NCBI RefSeq assembly: GCF_013385825.1
Contig: NZ_JACAPG010000018.1
Location: 310,001 to 374,000 of the forward strand
Length of the DNA stretch: 64,000 nt
Reading direction: 5' to 3'
Origin: Pseudomonas reactans
Lineage (GTDB): Bacteria > Pseudomonadota > Gammaproteobacteria > Pseudomonadales > Pseudomonadaceae
A model generated the notes under the pieces. It worked only from the letters and a program-made list of their open reading frames with translations. It did no database searches and had not been told where the DNA came from. Below are positions 8,085-18,666 of this stretch, one piece after another. Numbering within the stretch: the stretch's first letter is position 1; the number at the start of each line of letters is the position of its first letter. Position numbers and translations under genes: made by a program.

Positions 8085-8276
8085 TACAATCGCTGTGGGC
8101 TAGAGTAAAAGCCTTGGCAGGGGTGTGTCAATTTGCCGCCCGCGAAACTTTGGTCGTAAGTGGGTGGGCAGGGTGTGCTGATCGGCTGAAACGAGGGTGT
8201 TCTGATAGGTGCTGCAAGCGCTGCGATAGGCGAGAATAGAGGCCCGGCGCGTGGTCGGGATGGTGGAGAGTGAGTG

Positions 8277-9044
8277 ATGGGGTTTGATCAGGTGCGTCAG
8301 CGCCGTTTGTCCGATGACATCGTCGAGCAGCTTGAGGGCATGATCCTTGAGGGCACGCTGAAGTCGGGCGAGCGCTTGCCGGCCGAGCGCGCGTTGGCAG
8401 AGCAATTCGGGGTGTCGCGCCCTTCTTTGCGGGAGGCAATCCAGAAACTGTCAGCCAAAGGTTTGCTCGTCAGCCGCCAGGGCGGTGGTAACTATGTGGC
8501 CGAATCTTTAGGCTCCACGTTCAGTGATCCGCTGTTGCACCTGTTGGAGAACAACCCCGAGGCTCAGCGTGATCTGCTGGAGTTTCGTCAGACCCTTGAA
8601 GCCTCCTGCGCCTACTACGCCGCGTTGCGCGCGACAGAGGTTGATCGAGAGCGTCTTACGGCTGCCTTCGAAGCGCTACAGGATTGCTACACCCGGTCCG
8701 ATGAAGTGAGTCGGGCCGAAGAGGGTGCGGCGGATGCGCGGTTTCACTTGGCGATCGCCGAGGCCAGCCACAACGCCGTGTTGCTGCACACCATCCGTGG
8801 TCTGTTCGACCTGCTCAAACGTAATGTGGTGACCAACATCGGCGGCATGTATCAGCAGCGAACGGAAACCCGCGACATGCTGATCAGCCAGCATCGGGAT
8901 CTGTACCTGGCGATTATCGAAGGGCGCGCCGAGCAGGCACGGGAAGTCTCAACACGTCACCTGTTGTATGTGCAGGAAGTGTTGGAAGAAGTGCGTCAGG
9001 AAGTTCAGCGTGTAGCGCGTGCGGAGCGGCGCAAGGGGACGTAG
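8277..9044 (+). CDS. lldR: FadR-family lactate-responsive regulator
   Basis: A 255-residue GntR/FadR-type regulator. Residues 1-75 form the winged helix-turn-helix (LPAERALAEQFGVSRPSLRE), and the remainder is an all-helical FCD ligand-binding domain with histidines that usually hold a metal. It is divergent from lldP and close to a matching operator, so it is very likely the lactate-sensing repressor LldR. The ATG at 8277 follows GGAGAG with correct spacing; a GTG three bases earlier is less likely. Its 3' end converges on smpB. Confidence 0.92.
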   Translation: MGFDQVRQRRLSDDIVEQLEGMILEGTLKSGERLPAERALAEQFGVSRPSLREAIQKLSAKGLLVSRQGGGNYVAESLGSTFSDPLLHLLENNPEAQRDLLEFRQTLEASCAYYAALRATEVDRERLTAAFEALQDCYTRSDEVSRAEEGAADARFHLAIAEASHNAVLLHTIRGLFDLLKRNVVTNIGGMYQQRTETRDMLISQHRDLYLAIIEGRAEQAREVSTRHLLYVQEVLEEVRQEVQRVARAERRKGT

Positions 9045-9080
9045 CCGAGGGGACCTCCCAAGGCTACATCACAGCAAGGA

Positions 9081-9563
9081 TCAGTCTTCCTTACCCTTGT
9101 TGCGTACAGCGCGATGCAGCTCGCGATTGGAGTCGCGCTCGCGTTCGGTATCACGCTTGTCGTATTCCTTCTTGCCCTTGCCCAAGGCGATCTCGCACTT
9201 GACCAGGTGCTTGCTCCAGTACCAGGACAGGCAGACGCAGGCGTAGCCCTTCTGCTGTACGGCGGCAGCGAGCTTTTCCAGTTCGCGGGCATTGAGCAGC
9301 AGCTTGCGCGTGCGCACCGGGTCGGCAATCACGTGCGTACTCGCAGTGGTCAGCGGGGTGATATGACTGCCGAGCAGCCACGCCTCGCCATCCTTGAGCA
9401 GCACATAACTGTCGACCAGTTGCAGCTTGCTGGCACGCAGACTCTTTACTTCCCAGCCGGCCAGGACCAGACCAGCCTCGAACCGATGTTCGATGAAGTA
9501 ATCGTGTCGCGCCTTTTTATTTTGCGCGATGGTCCCTGTAGGGTGTTTCTTTTGTTTAGCCAT
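9081..9563 (-). CDS. smpB: SsrA-binding protein SmpB
   Basis: A 160-residue OB-fold RNA-binding protein that delivers tmRNA to stalled ribosomes. It has the family's conserved NKKARHDYFIEHRFEAGLVL and GWEVKSLRASKLQL segments and a basic C-terminal tail (KKEYDKRDTERERDSNRE) that enters the empty mRNA channel. Its length is normal. The gene is on the strand opposite to ratA-rnfH and convergent with lldR. Its RNA partner ssrA is about 6 kb away. Confidence 0.97.
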   Translation of the reverse strand: MAKQKKHPTGTIAQNKKARHDYFIEHRFEAGLVLAGWEVKSLRASKLQLVDSYVLLKDGEAWLLGSHITPLTTASTHVIADPVRTRKLLLNARELEKLAAAVQQKGYACVCLSWYWSKHLVKCEIALGKGKKEYDKRDTERERDSNRELHRAVRNKGKED

Positions 9564-9729
9564 AGGGGCGGCATTATAGGGAGTTGCGAGGCTGTCGGCT
9601 ACGGTCAACCTGCGTGCTTGAGCGTGTTGGACGAATCCCGGACAATACCCGCAGTTCTCACGTTTTTTTCTCTCGCGGATCGGGCTGTTCTTTCGCGATG
9701 TTTGCCTCAGCAGTGGAAGTAACGCTCAC

Positions 9730-10164
9730 ATGACGACGCATATTCAACGTTCGGCCCTGCTGCCTTATCCGGCGCAGGCGCTCTATGACCTGGTCAACGA
9801 CGTGGCGCGTTACCCGGAATTCCTGCCGTGGTGCTCGGCGGCCGAAGTGCTGGAAAGCAGTGATGAGCACATGGTTGCCAGTGTTGGGGTGGCGAAGGGC
9901 GGGCTTAGCCAGCACTTTGTGACGCGCAATGTGCTGGTGCCTGGGAAATCCATTGAAATGAATTTGCAGGAAGGGCCGTTTACCCAGTTGCATGGTGTAT
10001 GGGTATTCAAGGCGCTGACGGACAAAGCCTGCAAGATCAGCCTGGACCTTTCCTTTGATTACGCCGGGCCTATCGTGCGCGCGACCTTGGGGCCTTTGTT
10101 CAATCAGGCCGCCAATACGCTGGTGGATGCATTCTGTCAGCGAGCCAAGCAACTGCATGGTTGA
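9730..10164 (+). CDS. ratA: RatA/COQ10-family START-domain protein
   Basis: A 144-residue START/SRPBCC-fold protein (IQRSALLPYPAQALYDLVNDV, then YPEFLPWCSAAEVLE). In E. coli RatA (PasT) was described as a toxin that blocks 70S assembly, but the family is also related to ubiquinone-binding Coq10, and that role is equally possible. The gene is divergent from smpB and overlaps rnfH by 8 bp. The conserved smpB-ratA-rnfH neighbourhood is found across gammaproteobacteria. Confidence 0.9.
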   Translation: MTTHIQRSALLPYPAQALYDLVNDVARYPEFLPWCSAAEVLESSDEHMVASVGVAKGGLSQHFVTRNVLVPGKSIEMNLQEGPFTQLHGVWVFKALTDKACKISLDLSFDYAGPIVRATLGPLFNQAANTLVDAFCQRAKQLHG

Positions 10165-10459
10165 GATTGAAGTGGTGTACGCCGCTGTGGATCGTCAAGT
10201 TCTGCTGACGGTGACGGTGCCGGCTGGCACCAGTCTGCGCTCGGCGGCGCAAGCGTCAGGCATTGCTCAGCAATTCCCCGAGTTGAATCTGGCTGACTGC
10301 GTTCTGGGTATATTCGGCAAAGTGGTCGCGGACGCAGAAGTGCGTAGTGTGCAGGCAGGTGATCGTATTGAGATTTACCGCCCCTTGCTGGCAGACCCAA
10401 AAGAAATTCGCAGGTTGCGCGCAGCCAAGGCGGCGCTGGCCAAGCAGCAGAACTCCTAG
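10157..10459 (+). CDS. rnfH: RnfH-family ubiquitin-like protein
   Basis: A 100-residue beta-grasp protein of the RnfH/PasI (RatB) family: EIEVVYAAVDRQVLLTVTVPAG, then GIFGKVV and RIEIYRPLLADPKEIRRLRA near the end. It is the conserved partner of RatA; the antitoxin assignment made in E. coli is not proven generally. Its ATG lies 8 bp inside ratA, so the two are probably translationally coupled. A strong bidirectional terminator follows. Confidence 0.92.
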   Translation: MVEIEVVYAAVDRQVLLTVTVPAGTSLRSAAQASGIAQQFPELNLADCVLGIFGKVVADAEVRSVQAGDRIEIYRPLLADPKEIRRLRAAKAALAKQQNS

Positions 10460-10476
10460 GGCGGCCAAATGGCAGG

Positions 10477-10510
10477 CAACAAAAAGCCCGGCATGCCGGG
10501 CTTTTTGTTG
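10477..10510. terminator. Bidirectional terminator between rnfH and bamE
   Basis: A 15-bp perfect inverted repeat (CAACAAAAAGCCCGG, loop CATG, then its complement) gives a GC stem flanked by an A tract and a T tract. It works in both directions and serves the convergent rnfH and bamE genes. Confidence 0.9.
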
Positions 10511-10522
10511 AGCGCCGCAAAA

Positions 10523-11050
10523 TTACTGCGGGCTGGTGTCCAGAGGTTGTGGCGTTGGGACGGGAACCGTTTCCACGCCATCGACGTCTTTCTGGATCTT
10601 GTCGAGCAGAGAGCCTGGCTTGGCCGGCACTTCGGACTTCGGCTTCTCGCCTTCCTGCGCTGGCGCAGTGACGTTGGTGCCGTTGTCCTTGCCGAGCAAG
10701 GCTTCATCACGGCTTACGCCGGGCATGAAGTCCCCCGATAGGCTGACAAGCTGGTCATTGCCATTGAAAATGACACTGACGCGCTCCTGTTGGCGTTCAC
10801 CGCCACCAGGCTGCAGGCTGTAGAGATAATCCCAGCGATCGGCATGGAAAGTGTCGGTCAGCAGGGGGTTACCCATGATAAACCGTACTTGCCGTCGGGT
10901 CATTCCGGGGCGTAACTGGTCTATCATGTCCTGCGTGACGACATTGCCCTGCTGGATGTCGATTTTGTAAACCCCGGGGAATGAACAACCGGCGAGTGCG
11001 AGCAGTCCCACAAAGGTGAAACTGGTTAGCAAGAGCTTGGTGTTTTGCAT
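10523..11050 (-). CDS. bamE: Outer-membrane assembly lipoprotein BamE (OmlA)
   Basis: A 175-residue lipoprotein of the BAM complex, which inserts beta-barrel proteins into the outer membrane. The signal peptide ends in the lipobox LALAGC (Cys about residue 22). The SmpA/OmlA domain follows (GNVVTQDMIDQLRPGMTRRQVRFIMGNPLL, quoted here by its core RPGMTRRQVRFIMGNP). A proline- and lysine-rich tail of about 60 residues extends beyond the E. coli protein, as in other pseudomonads. It is divergent from fur with a 98-bp gap, a linkage known as omlA-fur in this genus. Confidence 0.96.
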   Translation of the reverse strand: MQNTKLLLTSFTFVGLLALAGCSFPGVYKIDIQQGNVVTQDMIDQLRPGMTRRQVRFIMGNPLLTDTFHADRWDYLYSLQPGGGERQQERVSVIFNGNDQLVSLSGDFMPGVSRDEALLGKDNGTNVTAPAQEGEKPKSEVPAKPGSLLDKIQKDVDGVETVPVPTPQPLDTSPQ

Positions 11051-11148
11051 CGGTGGGCGACTTCCACTATCTTGGCTGGGACAACGTAAACGCCGATCAT
11101 ACCCGTATTAAGAGAAGCTGCGAAGCAGCATCCGCGAGAAAGCTAACC

Positions 11149-11553
11149 ATGGTTGAAAATAGCGAACTACGCAAAGCCGGTCTCAAAGTGACTCTGCCAC
11201 GAGTCAAGATTCTACAAATGCTCGATTCTGCTGAGCAGCGTCACATGAGTGCCGAGGATGTCTACAAGGCGCTGATGGAGTCTAACGAGGACGTCGGCCT
11301 GGCCACGGTTTACCGTGTACTGACCCAGTTTGAAGCCGCAGGGCTGGTGGTTCGTCATAATTTCGACGGCGGTCATGCAGTATTTGAACTGGCTGATGGT
11401 GGTCATCACGACCACATGGTGGACCTGGATACCAATGAGGTTATCGAGTTCACCAGCCCGGAAATCGAAGCGCTGCAGCACAAGATTGCTGAGGAGCATG
11501 GCTTCGATCTGGTTGACCATAATCTGGTCCTGTACATCCGTAAGAAAAAGTAA
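11149..11553 (+). CDS. fur: Ferric uptake regulator Fur
   Basis: A 134-residue iron-responsive repressor. The N-terminal winged helix (LRKAGLKVTLPRVKILQML, GLATVYRVLTQFEAAGLV) binds Fur boxes. The metal sites are in GGHHDHMVDL and the C-terminal HGFDLVDHNL. It lacks the CxxC zinc motifs of E. coli Fur, as is normal in Pseudomonas. The start at 11149 gives the usual Pseudomonas length. A Fur-box-like site occurs in this same window upstream of the hmuT-like gene. Confidence 0.97.
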   Translation: MVENSELRKAGLKVTLPRVKILQMLDSAEQRHMSAEDVYKALMESNEDVGLATVYRVLTQFEAAGLVVRHNFDGGHAVFELADGGHHDHMVDLDTNEVIEFTSPEIEALQHKIAEEHGFDLVDHNLVLYIRKKK

Positions 11554-11585
11554 CAAGCGCTGCGGATTCACGCTGCAAAACGATC

Positions 11586-11611
11586 GAAGGCGACCTCAGG
11601 GTTGCCTTCGT
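11586..11611 (+). terminator. Probable terminator after fur
   Basis: GAAGGCGAC and GTTGCCTTC form a 9-bp stem with one wobble pair, 32 bp after the fur stop. The following T tract is weak, so efficiency is uncertain. Confidence 0.5.
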
Positions 11612-11639
11612 GCTTTCTATAGAAGCGAAAACTATCCGC

Positions 11640-13313
11640 TCAGGCCTTTGCCGCCACGACCATTTTCTTCGCGTGCGCCAAAGACTCCTTGGTCAAATCG
11701 ATCCCGCCGAGCATGCGCGCCACTTCTTCAACGCGTTCCGACTTATTCAGCTTGGACACGGCTGTGTGTGTTGCATCGCTGCCGCGGACCTTGTGCACAA
11801 ACAGGTGCTGATGCCCCTGGGCCGCCACTTGCGGCAAGTGCGTTACTGTCAGTACCTGGCCTCTATCCCCCAGGCGTCGCAACAACTGGCCAACAATTTC
11901 TGCCGTCGGCCCGCCAATCCCGACATCGACTTCGTCGAATACCAATGTCGGCACCCGAGAGGTTTGCGCAGTGATCACCTGGATGGCCAGGCTGATTCGC
12001 GACAGTTCGCCGCCGGAGGCTACTTTCGCCAGTGCCTTGAGCGGTTGCCCGGGGTTGGCGCTGACCAGTAGCTCCACCTGCTCCAACCCGTGGGGCTGCA
12101 GTTCGTTACTTGCGTTGGTGCGCAATTCAATAGTGAAGCGCCCGCCAGGCATGCCCAGGCGTTGGATCTCCAACTCCACTGCGCTGGCCAGGCCCGTCGC
12201 TGCTTGCTGCCGCAAGTCGCTGAGTTCGCGCGCCTTCTCCTGATAGTGGCGAGCAAAAGAGGCGAGCTCGTCGCCCAGGCGCTCGATGGATTCATCGTTG
12301 GCGTTCAGGGTCTCGATTTCATCCAGCAGCTTTTGCTGCATTGTCGCCACTTCGGTGGGCTGGATGCGATGTTTGCGCGCCAGGGTATAGATGGTGTCGA
12401 GGCGTTCTTCTATCTCCTGCAGGCGCGCCGGGTCGGCATCGAAGTGATCCAGAAAGCGATTCAACTCGCCGACGGCTTCTTCAACTTGAATCTGTGCGCT
12501 GGTCAGCAAGGTCGTGGCCTCGCTCAACGAGCCGGAGGCGCTGTTCACGCTAGAGAGGCGATTGAGGCTGGCAGTCAGTGCGTTGAGCACATTGCCGGAG
12601 TCACTCTCACTGCATTGCTCCACCACCTGGCGGCAAATGCCCAGCAGGGTTTCCGCGTTGGTGAGGTTCTTGTGTTCCTGCTCAAGCTGCTCCAGTTCAG
12701 TCTCGCCCAGGCCGAGGCTTTCCAGCTCTTCGAGTTGGTAGCTGAGCAATTGGTGGCGAGCACGTTGCTCATCGCCGGAGTTGGAGAGTCGCTCCAGCTC
12801 CTGGCGAGTCTGGCGCCAGCGCTGGGCGGCGAGTTGCACTTGGCGGGCCAGGTCTGTGGCGCCCGCGTACTCGTCGAGCAGGCGGCGATGGGTATCGGTT
12901 TTCAGCAGGGACTGGTGTTCATGCTGGCTGTGGATATCGATCAGCAGTTCGCCCAGGGCTTTTAGGTCGCCAAGCGGGCAGGGGGTGCCATTGATGTAGC
13001 CGCGGGACCGACCTTCTGCCGTGATGACCCGCCGAAGGATGCACGGCCCTTCATTATTAAGGTCGCGCTCGGCCAGCCAGGCCTCGGCCTCGGGAATATC
13101 CGCCAGGTCGAAGGTGGCCAGGATATCGGCTTTGTCCGCGCCGGGGCGCACCACGCCGCTGTCGGCGCGATCACCCAGGGTCAGGCCCAGGGCATCGAGC
13201 ATGATCGACTTGCCGGCGCCGGTTTCGCCTGTGATTACGCTCATCCCGCGATCCAGTTCGAGATCCAGGTGTTCAACGATGGCGTAGTTATGTACGGACA
13301 GGTGCACGAGCAT
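11640..13313 (-). CDS. recN: DNA repair protein RecN
   Basis: A 557-residue SMC-like ATPase for double-strand break repair. It has Walker A (GETGAGKS, about residues 29-36), two coiled-coil arms in the middle rich in Leu/Glu/Gln, then the ABC signature (ASGGELSRISLA) and Walker B (TLVFDEVDVGIGG). Its length is normal. A LexA box sits 25 bp upstream of the start, consistent with SOS induction, which is well known for recN. It is divergent from grpE and convergent with fur. Confidence 0.97.
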   Translation of the reverse strand: MLVHLSVHNYAIVEHLDLELDRGMSVITGETGAGKSIMLDALGLTLGDRADSGVVRPGADKADILATFDLADIPEAEAWLAERDLNNEGPCILRRVITAEGRSRGYINGTPCPLGDLKALGELLIDIHSQHEHQSLLKTDTHRRLLDEYAGATDLARQVQLAAQRWRQTRQELERLSNSGDEQRARHQLLSYQLEELESLGLGETELEQLEQEHKNLTNAETLLGICRQVVEQCSESDSGNVLNALTASLNRLSSVNSASGSLSEATTLLTSAQIQVEEAVGELNRFLDHFDADPARLQEIEERLDTIYTLARKHRIQPTEVATMQQKLLDEIETLNANDESIERLGDELASFARHYQEKARELSDLRQQAATGLASAVELEIQRLGMPGGRFTIELRTNASNELQPHGLEQVELLVSANPGQPLKALAKVASGGELSRISLAIQVITAQTSRVPTLVFDEVDVGIGGPTAEIVGQLLRRLGDRGQVLTVTHLPQVAAQGHQHLFVHKVRGSDATHTAVSKLNKSERVEEVARMLGGIDLTKESLAHAKKMVVAAKA

Positions 13314-13337
13314 GACGGCCGCTCCCAGGCTTTAGGT

Positions 13338-13353
13338 CTGGTTATTTATACAG
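13338..13353 (-). promoter_or_regulatory. LexA (SOS) box of recN
   Basis: On the minus strand the site reads CTGTATAAATAACCAG, a CTG-N10-CAG match that differs little from the consensus CTGTATATATATACAG. It is 25 bp from the recN start codon. Confidence 0.85.
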
Positions 13354-13486
13354 TGTTTTGTTCGGCGCTGACAATCCTGACGCTTAGCTCGATTTGCTTG
13401 AATCTGGATATTTTTAAGCGCAATCAGGAATGACCAGGCAGGAATTGATGAAGGTCAGTCGAAAGACTTTTGGTAACGCCTGCGCC

Positions 13487-13514
13487 CTTGAACCTGGAAA
13501 TTGTGGCCCCATAT
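13487..13514 (+). promoter_or_regulatory. Sigma-32 heat-shock promoter of grpE
   Basis: CTTGAA at 13487-13492, a 14-base spacer, and CCCCATAT at 13507-13514 match the sigma-32 consensus (CTTGAA, CCCCATnT) exactly. The grpE start is 53 bp downstream. Confidence 0.9.
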
Positions 13515-13567
13515 ACCGGAACAGAAGCGCGAGTTGAGTTCGCGCATGATTTTGAAAGGAGAAAACT

Positions 13568-14128
13568 ATGGCTGACGAACAGACGCAGGATACGCAAACT
13601 CCAGACGCCAATTCGGCTGTCGGCGATGAGCTGGCGACTCGTGTGCAAGTGCTCGAAGAGCAATTGGCCGCTGCGCAGGACCAGTCTTTGCGTGTTGCCG
13701 CTGATCTGCAGAACGTCCGCCGCCGTGCCGAGCAGGATGTAGAAAAGGCTCACAAATTCGCGCTGGAAAAATTCGCCAATGACTTGCTGCCGATTATCGA
13801 CAGCCTGGAGCGTGGCCTTGAATTGTCCAACCCGGACGACGAAAACATCCGCCCGATGCGCGAAGGGATCGAACTGACCCTGAAAATGTTCCAGGACACC
13901 CTGAAGCGTTATCAGCTGGAAGCGATCGATCCACAAGGCGGCGAGCCGTTCAACGCTGAGCATCACCAAGCCATGGCCATGCAGGAAAGCCATGACCTAG
14001 AGCCGAACAGCGTGCTCAAAACGTTCCAGAAGGGTTATCTGCTCAATGGTCGCCTGCTGCGCCCGGCGATGGTCGTCGTGAGCAAGGCGCCTGCACCGGT
14101 TTCGCCTTCTATTGATGAGCAGGCTTGA
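13568..14128 (+). CDS. grpE: Nucleotide exchange factor GrpE
   Basis: A 186-residue cochaperone that releases ADP from DnaK. The N-terminal 30 residues are acidic and disordered, residues about 40-90 form the long paired helix (LATRVQVLEEQLAAAQDQ), and the C-terminal beta-wing carries the family signature HHQAMAMQESHDLEPNSV. AAGGAG precedes the ATG. It is the first gene of the grpE-dnaK-dnaJ cluster, behind a consensus sigma-32 promoter. Confidence 0.97.
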   Translation: MADEQTQDTQTPDANSAVGDELATRVQVLEEQLAAAQDQSLRVAADLQNVRRRAEQDVEKAHKFALEKFANDLLPIIDSLERGLELSNPDDENIRPMREGIELTLKMFQDTLKRYQLEAIDPQGGEPFNAEHHQAMAMQESHDLEPNSVLKTFQKGYLLNGRLLRPAMVVVSKAPAPVSPSIDEQA

Positions 14129-14230
14129 AATACGCTGCAAAGCCCCCATCTATAAGTCAAGCGTTTAAGTGCTACCGCAGTTAGCCACCACTGCTGCGGC
14201 AACCAAATTCAAGTTTCGGGAGAGTAAATC

Positions 14231-16147
<1,917 letters not shown>

Positions 16148-16465
16148 GTTGGTCGCCCGGTTGACCGCTATCAAGCGGTGACTGGTAGGATGTCGCCGCG
16201 CGGGAGCTTGCTCCCGCGTTGGCGTGTCTGGGGTATGCGAATTTTTACAGCATGCGACAGCGTTCGGATGCTGGCGGTGTGATCGGGAATGCTCCTGCTT
16301 TCCGAGCAGTAAATACCGCACTTTTGGCCGGGTCCCTGGCTAAAAAGTAGTAATGACCAGGATCGTTGAATTGACGTGAGTTGGGTCCGGGCCTGTATTG
16401 GGGCTCAACGAGTTTGGCAAGGCTCAGGAGGGTCTGGCTGAACGTCCTTAAGAGTGCAAAGACTT
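16148..16465. other. dnaK-dnaJ intergenic region with a REP hairpin
   Basis: This 318-bp gap has no plausible gene. It contains one REP-like hairpin (16199-16218). I see no convincing sigma-32 promoter in it, so dnaJ is either co-transcribed from upstream or uses a weak local promoter. Confidence 0.5.
16199..16218. repeat. REP-like hairpin
   Basis: CGCGGGAGC and GCTCCCGCG form a perfect 9-bp stem with a TT loop. The GGGAGCTTGCTCCC core is a common REP type in fluorescent pseudomonads. No T tract follows, so it is not an ordinary terminator, although it may stabilise the dnaK mRNA end. Confidence 0.7.
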
Positions 16466-17590
16466 ATGGCAAAGCGTGACTATTACGAAGTATTGGGTGT
16501 GGAGCGCGGTTCCAGCGAGGCGGACCTGAAGAAGGCCTACCGTCGCTTGGCGATGAAGCACCACCCGGACCGTAATCCGGATAGCAAAGAATCCGAAGAA
16601 ATGTTCAAAGAGGCCAATGAGGCCTACGAATGTCTGTCTGATCCCAACAAGCGTGCGGCCTACGACCAGTATGGCCATGCCGGTGTCGACCCGAGCATGG
16701 GTGGCGGCGGTGCGGGGTTTGGTGGTCAGAACTTCTCCGATATTTTCGGTGACGTGTTCAGCGACTTCTTCGGCGGTGGCCGGGGCGGTCAGCGTGGCGG
16801 CGCCCAGCGTGGCAGCGATTTGCGCTACACCCTGGAATTGAATCTGGAAGAAGCCGTGCGCGGTACCAGCGTCAATATCCGTGTGCCGACGCTGGTCAAC
16901 TGCAAGCCGTGTGATGGCTCGGGTGCCAAGAAAGGTTCCTCGCCGATCACCTGTCCGACCTGTGGCGGTATCGGCCAGGTCCGTATGCAGCAGGGCTTCT
17001 TCTCGGTGCAGCAGACCTGCCCGCGCTGCCATGGCCAGGGCAAGATCATTTCCGACCCGTGCGATTCCTGCCACGGTGAAGGTCGCGTCGAAGAGTACAA
17101 GACCTTGTCGGTGAAAGTGCCGGCGGGCGTGGATACCGGTGATCGCATTCGTCTGTCGGGTGAAGGCGAGGCCGGTACTCAGGGCGGTCCGACGGGTGAC
17201 CTGTACGTGGTGATCAATGTGCGCGAGCACTCGATCTTCCAGCGTGACGGCAAGCACCTGTTCTGCGAAGTGCCGATCAGCTTTGTCGATGCTGCCTTGG
17301 GCGGCGAGCTTGAGATTCCGACTCTCGACGGTCGGGTCAAGCTCAAGATTCCTGAGGGTACCCAGACCGGCAAGCAGTTCCGTATCCGTGGCAAAGGCGT
17401 TGCGCCGGTGCGTGGTGGCGGTGCTGGCGACCTGATGTGCCGTGTGGCGGTGGAAACACCGGTCAACCTGAATCGCCGTCAGCGCGAACTGCTTGAAGAG
17501 TTCCGCAGCTCGATGGAAGGTGATGACTCTCACTCGCCGAAAACCGCGGGCTTTTTCGATGGTGTGAAGCGTTTCTTCGGCGACCTGTAA
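16466..17590 (+). CDS. dnaJ: Chaperone DnaJ (Hsp40)
   Basis: A 374-residue type I Hsp40. The J domain (residues 1-70) contains the HPD motif (MKHHPDRNP) that stimulates DnaK ATPase. A Gly/Phe-rich linker (GGGGAGFGGQNFSDIFGDVF) follows, then four zinc-binding repeats (CKPCDGSG, CPTCGGIG, CPRCHGQG, CDSCHGEG) and the C-terminal substrate-binding sheets. The ATG at 16466 begins the conserved MAKRDYYEVLGV. dapB starts 10 bp after its stop. Confidence 0.98.
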   Translation: MAKRDYYEVLGVERGSSEADLKKAYRRLAMKHHPDRNPDSKESEEMFKEANEAYECLSDPNKRAAYDQYGHAGVDPSMGGGGAGFGGQNFSDIFGDVFSDFFGGGRGGQRGGAQRGSDLRYTLELNLEEAVRGTSVNIRVPTLVNCKPCDGSGAKKGSSPITCPTCGGIGQVRMQQGFFSVQQTCPRCHGQGKIISDPCDSCHGEGRVEEYKTLSVKVPAGVDTGDRIRLSGEGEAGTQGGPTGDLYVVINVREHSIFQRDGKHLFCEVPISFVDAALGGELEIPTLDGRVKLKIPEGTQTGKQFRIRGKGVAPVRGGGAGDLMCRVAVETPVNLNRRQRELLEEFRSSMEGDDSHSPKTAGFFDGVKRFFGDL

Positions 17591-17600
17591 GGAATTGAGT

Positions 17601-18407
17601 ATGCGACGTATAGCCGTAATGGGCGCTGCCGGGCGCATGGGCAAGACGCTGGTCGAAGCGGTGCAGCAGCGTTCGCCGGCCTCCGGGCTGACCGCGGCGA
17701 TCGTTCGTCCGGGCAGCACCTTGATTGGTGCGGACGCGGGTGAGTTGGCCTCGCTGGGGCGTATCGGTGTGTCGTTGTCCGGCAACCTGGAGCAGGTGGC
17801 GGACGAGTTTGACGTGCTGATCGACTTCACGCTGCCGGACGTAATGCTGAAAAACCTGGCCTTCTGCCGCAAGGCGGGCAAGGCCATGGTGATCGGCACC
17901 ACCGGCTTGACGGCTGAGCAGAAGCAGTTGCTGGTAGAAGCGGGCAAGGATATCCCGATCGTCTTCGCCGCCAACTTCAGCGTCGGTGTGAACCTGTCGC
18001 TCAAACTGCTGGATCTGGCGGCGCGCGTGCTGGGCGATGAGGCGGATATCGAGATCATCGAGACTCACCATCGTCACAAGATCGACGCGCCGTCGGGCAC
18101 TGCGCTACGCATGGGTGAGGCGATTGCCGATGCGCTGGGTCGTGACCTGTCGAAAGTGGCGGTGTACGGCCGCGAAGGCCATACCGGTGCGCGGGCGCGT
18201 GACACCATTGGTTTTGCGACCGTGCGCGGTGGCGATGTCGTGGGTGATCACACCGTGTTGTTCGCCACTGAAGGTGAGCGCCTGGAAATCACGCACAAAG
18301 CCTCCAGCCGCATGACGTTTGCCAAAGGCGCGGTACGTGCTGCGCTGTGGTTGGAAGGTCGTACGCCTGGTCTGTACGACATGCGCGATGTGCTGGATCT
18401 GCACTAA
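17601..18407 (+). CDS. dapB: 4-hydroxy-tetrahydrodipicolinate reductase
   Basis: A 268-residue NAD(P)H-dependent reductase of the diaminopimelate/lysine pathway. The nucleotide-binding loop is GAAGRMGKTL, residues 8-17. The catalytic segment EIIETHHRHKIDAPSGTAL holds the active-site histidines and lysine. The ATG at 17601 follows AAGGAA. It is closely linked to dnaJ (10 bp) and followed by a strong terminator. Confidence 0.98.
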   Translation: MRRIAVMGAAGRMGKTLVEAVQQRSPASGLTAAIVRPGSTLIGADAGELASLGRIGVSLSGNLEQVADEFDVLIDFTLPDVMLKNLAFCRKAGKAMVIGTTGLTAEQKQLLVEAGKDIPIVFAANFSVGVNLSLKLLDLAARVLGDEADIEIIETHHRHKIDAPSGTALRMGEAIADALGRDLSKVAVYGREGHTGARARDTIGFATVRGGDVVGDHTVLFATEGERLEITHKASSRMTFAKGAVRAALWLEGRTPGLYDMRDVLDLH

Positions 18408-18416
18408 TCAGTAGCT

Positions 18417-18454
18417 AAAACGGGGCCTCAAGCTTATGCTTAGGCCCCGTTTTT
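18417..18454 (+). terminator. Terminator after dapB
   Basis: AAAACGGGGCCT and its complement (18442-18454) form a long GC stem ending in a TTTTT run, 9 bp after the dapB stop. Confidence 0.92.
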
Positions 18455-18583
18455 ACCCGCTAAGCGACGTCCTGTCGCATTCCCCTGCCTTTAAGGCTCT
18501 TTAGCGGTGGACCAAAAAAGCCTTTTTCTGTAAGCTACAGCTTTAGTGTGTCCACTAAAAGCGCGCAGAATAATTCAGTGAAG

Positions 18584-18621
18584 AAGCGGGGTGACGTGTC
18601 CATACGTCACTCCGCTTTTTT
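18584..18621 (+). terminator. Candidate transcription attenuator in the carA leader
   Basis: AAGCGGGGTGACGT (18584-18597) pairs with ACGTCACTCCGCTT (18604-18617), with one mismatch, and ends in TTTTTT. This is a textbook intrinsic terminator, but no gene ends just before it: dapB already has its own terminator. It lies 45 bp upstream of carA and about 165 bp beyond the dapB terminator, so a leader transcript of carA would meet it. Control of carA by attenuation is inferred. Confidence 0.7.
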
Positions 18622-18666
18622 ACAACCTGCGATCGCCCTTTCAGGCTTTATTTACGGGAGGTCTTC

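Noticed and set aside
9730..10459. ratA-rnfH as a new toxin-antitoxin system
   Set aside because: The pair is the widely conserved RatA/RnfH neighbourhood of smpB; a toxin role is disputed and nothing here is unusual.
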